Shown here: piece by piece, positions 62,905 through 64,000 of the stretch
Numbering within the stretch: position 1 is the first letter of the stretch
How the letters are laid out: each line of letters opens with the position of its first letter
Assembly: GCF_016127315.1 (NCBI RefSeq)
Contig: NZ_CP065997.1
Coordinates: 434,001 to 498,000, forward strand
DNA from: Achromobacter deleyi
GTDB lineage: Bacteria; Pseudomonadota; Gammaproteobacteria; Burkholderiales; Burkholderiaceae_B
DNA length: 64,000 nt
Direction: 5' to 3'
Notes under the pieces: generated by a model
What the model was told of the DNA's origin: nothing
Database searches by the model: none
Seen by the model: only the letters and a program-made list of their open reading frames with translations
Made by a program: the position numbers and the translations under genes

Positions 62905-64000
62905 TCAGCGTCGCCGCCACCCTGCTCGTCCTGCCGGTGGTACCGCGGCTGGCGCAGGCCGCCACCATCCTGGCCGTGCGTACCTGGCCGGCCGATGAAT
63001 ACACCCGCGTCACGCTGGAACTGGACAGCGAGCTCAAGGCCGAACAGTTCACCCTGGAAAATCCCCACCGCCTGGTGGTGGATATCGAGGGACTGACCCT
63101 GAGCGCCGCGCTCAATGACCTGGTCTCCAAGGTCCGCCCCGACGATCCCTACATCCAGAGCCTGCGCGTGGCGCAGAACCGTCCCAACGTGGTGCGGCTG
63201 GTGTTCGATCTGAAGCAGGCCGTGGCGCCACAGGTGTTCACGCTCAAGCCGGTGGCCGACTACCAGTACCGCCTGGTGCTGGACCTGTATCCCAAGATCG
63301 CGCAGGACCCGCTGGTCGCCATCCTGAACAAGGGCGGCCCCGACGCCGACGATCCGCTGGCGCGCATCCTCGAAGACATCCAGCGCAATCCCGCCACCCG
63401 CGCCGACCCGCCCGAGCCGCCGCGCGTGCGCGGCCAGCAGCCGGCCGCGCCGCTGCCGGTGCCGAAGTCGCCGCCCGCCAGCGCCGGCCGCGGCAAGCAG
63501 CGCATGCTGACCATCGCGCTGGATCCCGGCCATGGCGGCGAGGATCCGGGCGCCATCGGCGGCAGCGGCCTGCGTGAAAAAGACGTGGTGCTGCGCATCG
63601 CGCGGCGCCTGAAGGCGCTGATCGACAGCCAGCCCTACATGCGCGCCTACCTGACGCGCGACGACGACTTCTTCGTGCCGCTGCACGTGCGCGTGCAGAA
63701 GGCGCGCCGGGTGCATGCCGACCTGTTTGTGTCGATCCACGCCGACGCCTGGATCAAGCCTTCGGCCAACGGCTCGTCGGTGTTCGCGCTGTCGCAGCGC
63801 GGCGCCACCAGCGCCCAGGCGCGCTGGATGGCCGACAAGGAAAACGCGGCCGACCTGATCGGCGGCGTCAACCTGGGCAGCCACGACCGCCAGGTGGCCA
63901 AGGTGCTGCTGGACCTGTCCACCACCGCGCAGATCAACGACTCGCTCAAGGTCGGCAACGCCTTCCTGGACGAGATCAAGAAGATCAACCGGCTGCACAA
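62832..64000 (+). CDS. amiC: N-acetylmuramoyl-L-alanine amidase, AmiC type (3' end missing)
   Basis: The frame is open from ATG 62832 to the window end, 389 codons. A twin-arginine signal ([19 protein letters not shown], cut after AQA) is followed by an AMIN domain (RVTLELDSELKAEQFTL.. about 45-140), a linker, and the Amidase_3 zinc domain from about residue 225 (ALDPGHGGEDPGAIG, then FVSIHADAW). It cleaves septal peptidoglycan during daughter-cell separation; AMIN directs it to the septum. The start is inside tsaE in another frame. Confidence 0.92.
   Translation, partial: MVERDCPPARHGALPAAGATRRRLISVAATLLVLPVVPRLAQAATILAVRTWPADEYTRVTLELDSELKAEQFTLENPHRLVVDIEGLTLSAALNDLVSKVRPDDPYIQSLRVAQNRPNVVRLVFDLKQAVAPQVFTLKPVADYQYRLVLDLYPKIAQDPLVAILNKGGPDADDPLARILEDIQRNPATRADPPEPPRVRGQQPAAPLPVPKSPPASAGRGKQRMLTIALDPGHGGEDPGAIGGSGLREKDVVLRIARRLKALIDSQPYMRAYLTRDDDFFVPLHVRVQKARRVHADLFVSIHADAWIKPSANGSSVFALSQRGATSAQARWMADKENAADLIGGVNLGSHDRQVAKVLLDLSTTAQINDSLKVGNAFLDEIKKINRLH

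Overview
The window is high-GC betaproteobacterial DNA. The chromosomal flanks (repeated Bug-type solute receptors, LysR regulators, CaiB/BaiF CoA transferase, fumC, tsaE, amiC) look like Alcaligenaceae, most like Achromobacter or Bordetella; this is a judgement from protein families, not a search. Into this chromosome a copper-resistance integrative and conjugative element (ICE) of the Tn4371 type has inserted. It spans about 15927-60793, roughly 44.9 kb.

Left chromosomal arm (1-15.9 kb): a co-directional catabolic cluster (2-oxoglutarate-dependent dioxygenase, Bug receptor, FMN-dependent 2-hydroxyacid dehydrogenase, SnoaL-like protein, fumarylacetoacetase-family hydrolase), a convergent LysR regulator, then an AidB-like acyl-CoA dehydrogenase, a second Bug receptor and a CoA transferase. 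After a terminator come an APC permease, gamma-glutamyltransferase, a LysR regulator, a third Bug receptor and an AEC-family carrier. The theme is uptake and CoA/oxidative catabolism of organic acids and amino-acid derivatives.

ICE left part (15.9-30 kb): tyrosine integrase translationally coupled to a DUF1016 (PDDEXK) nuclease; a RadC-like protein and a small Cys-rich protein, each preceded by a copy of the same ~235-bp leader; DUF932 and a large ParB-like protein; a stretch of six consecutive hairpins; DUF736; a divergent XRE regulator / DUF2958 pair; a DUF2285 protein; an excisionase-like HTH protein; repA followed by an iteron/AT-rich origin; parA and a ribbon-helix-helix partner; DUF2840; traF.

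ICE middle: the relaxase gene is split near its 3' end by a 1.6-kb IS. Next is the cargo, a copper island: copSR divergent from copA-copB-DUF411-DUF2933-Cu ATPase-copC-copD, then an IS3-family element, then copK. A cop box lies in the copR/copA gap.

ICE right part (46.8-60.5 kb): LysR-type regulator (traR position), EexN lipoprotein, traG coupling protein, a CopG-like protein and a complete trbBCDEJ-K-LFGI mating-pair block closed by DUF2274. The start/stop overlaps (ATGA) show tight translational coupling. ICE excision would rejoin fumC to a hairpin terminator now left 45 kb away on the other side.

Right chromosomal arm: fumC (minus strand), then tsaE and the start of amiC (plus strand, cut by the window end).
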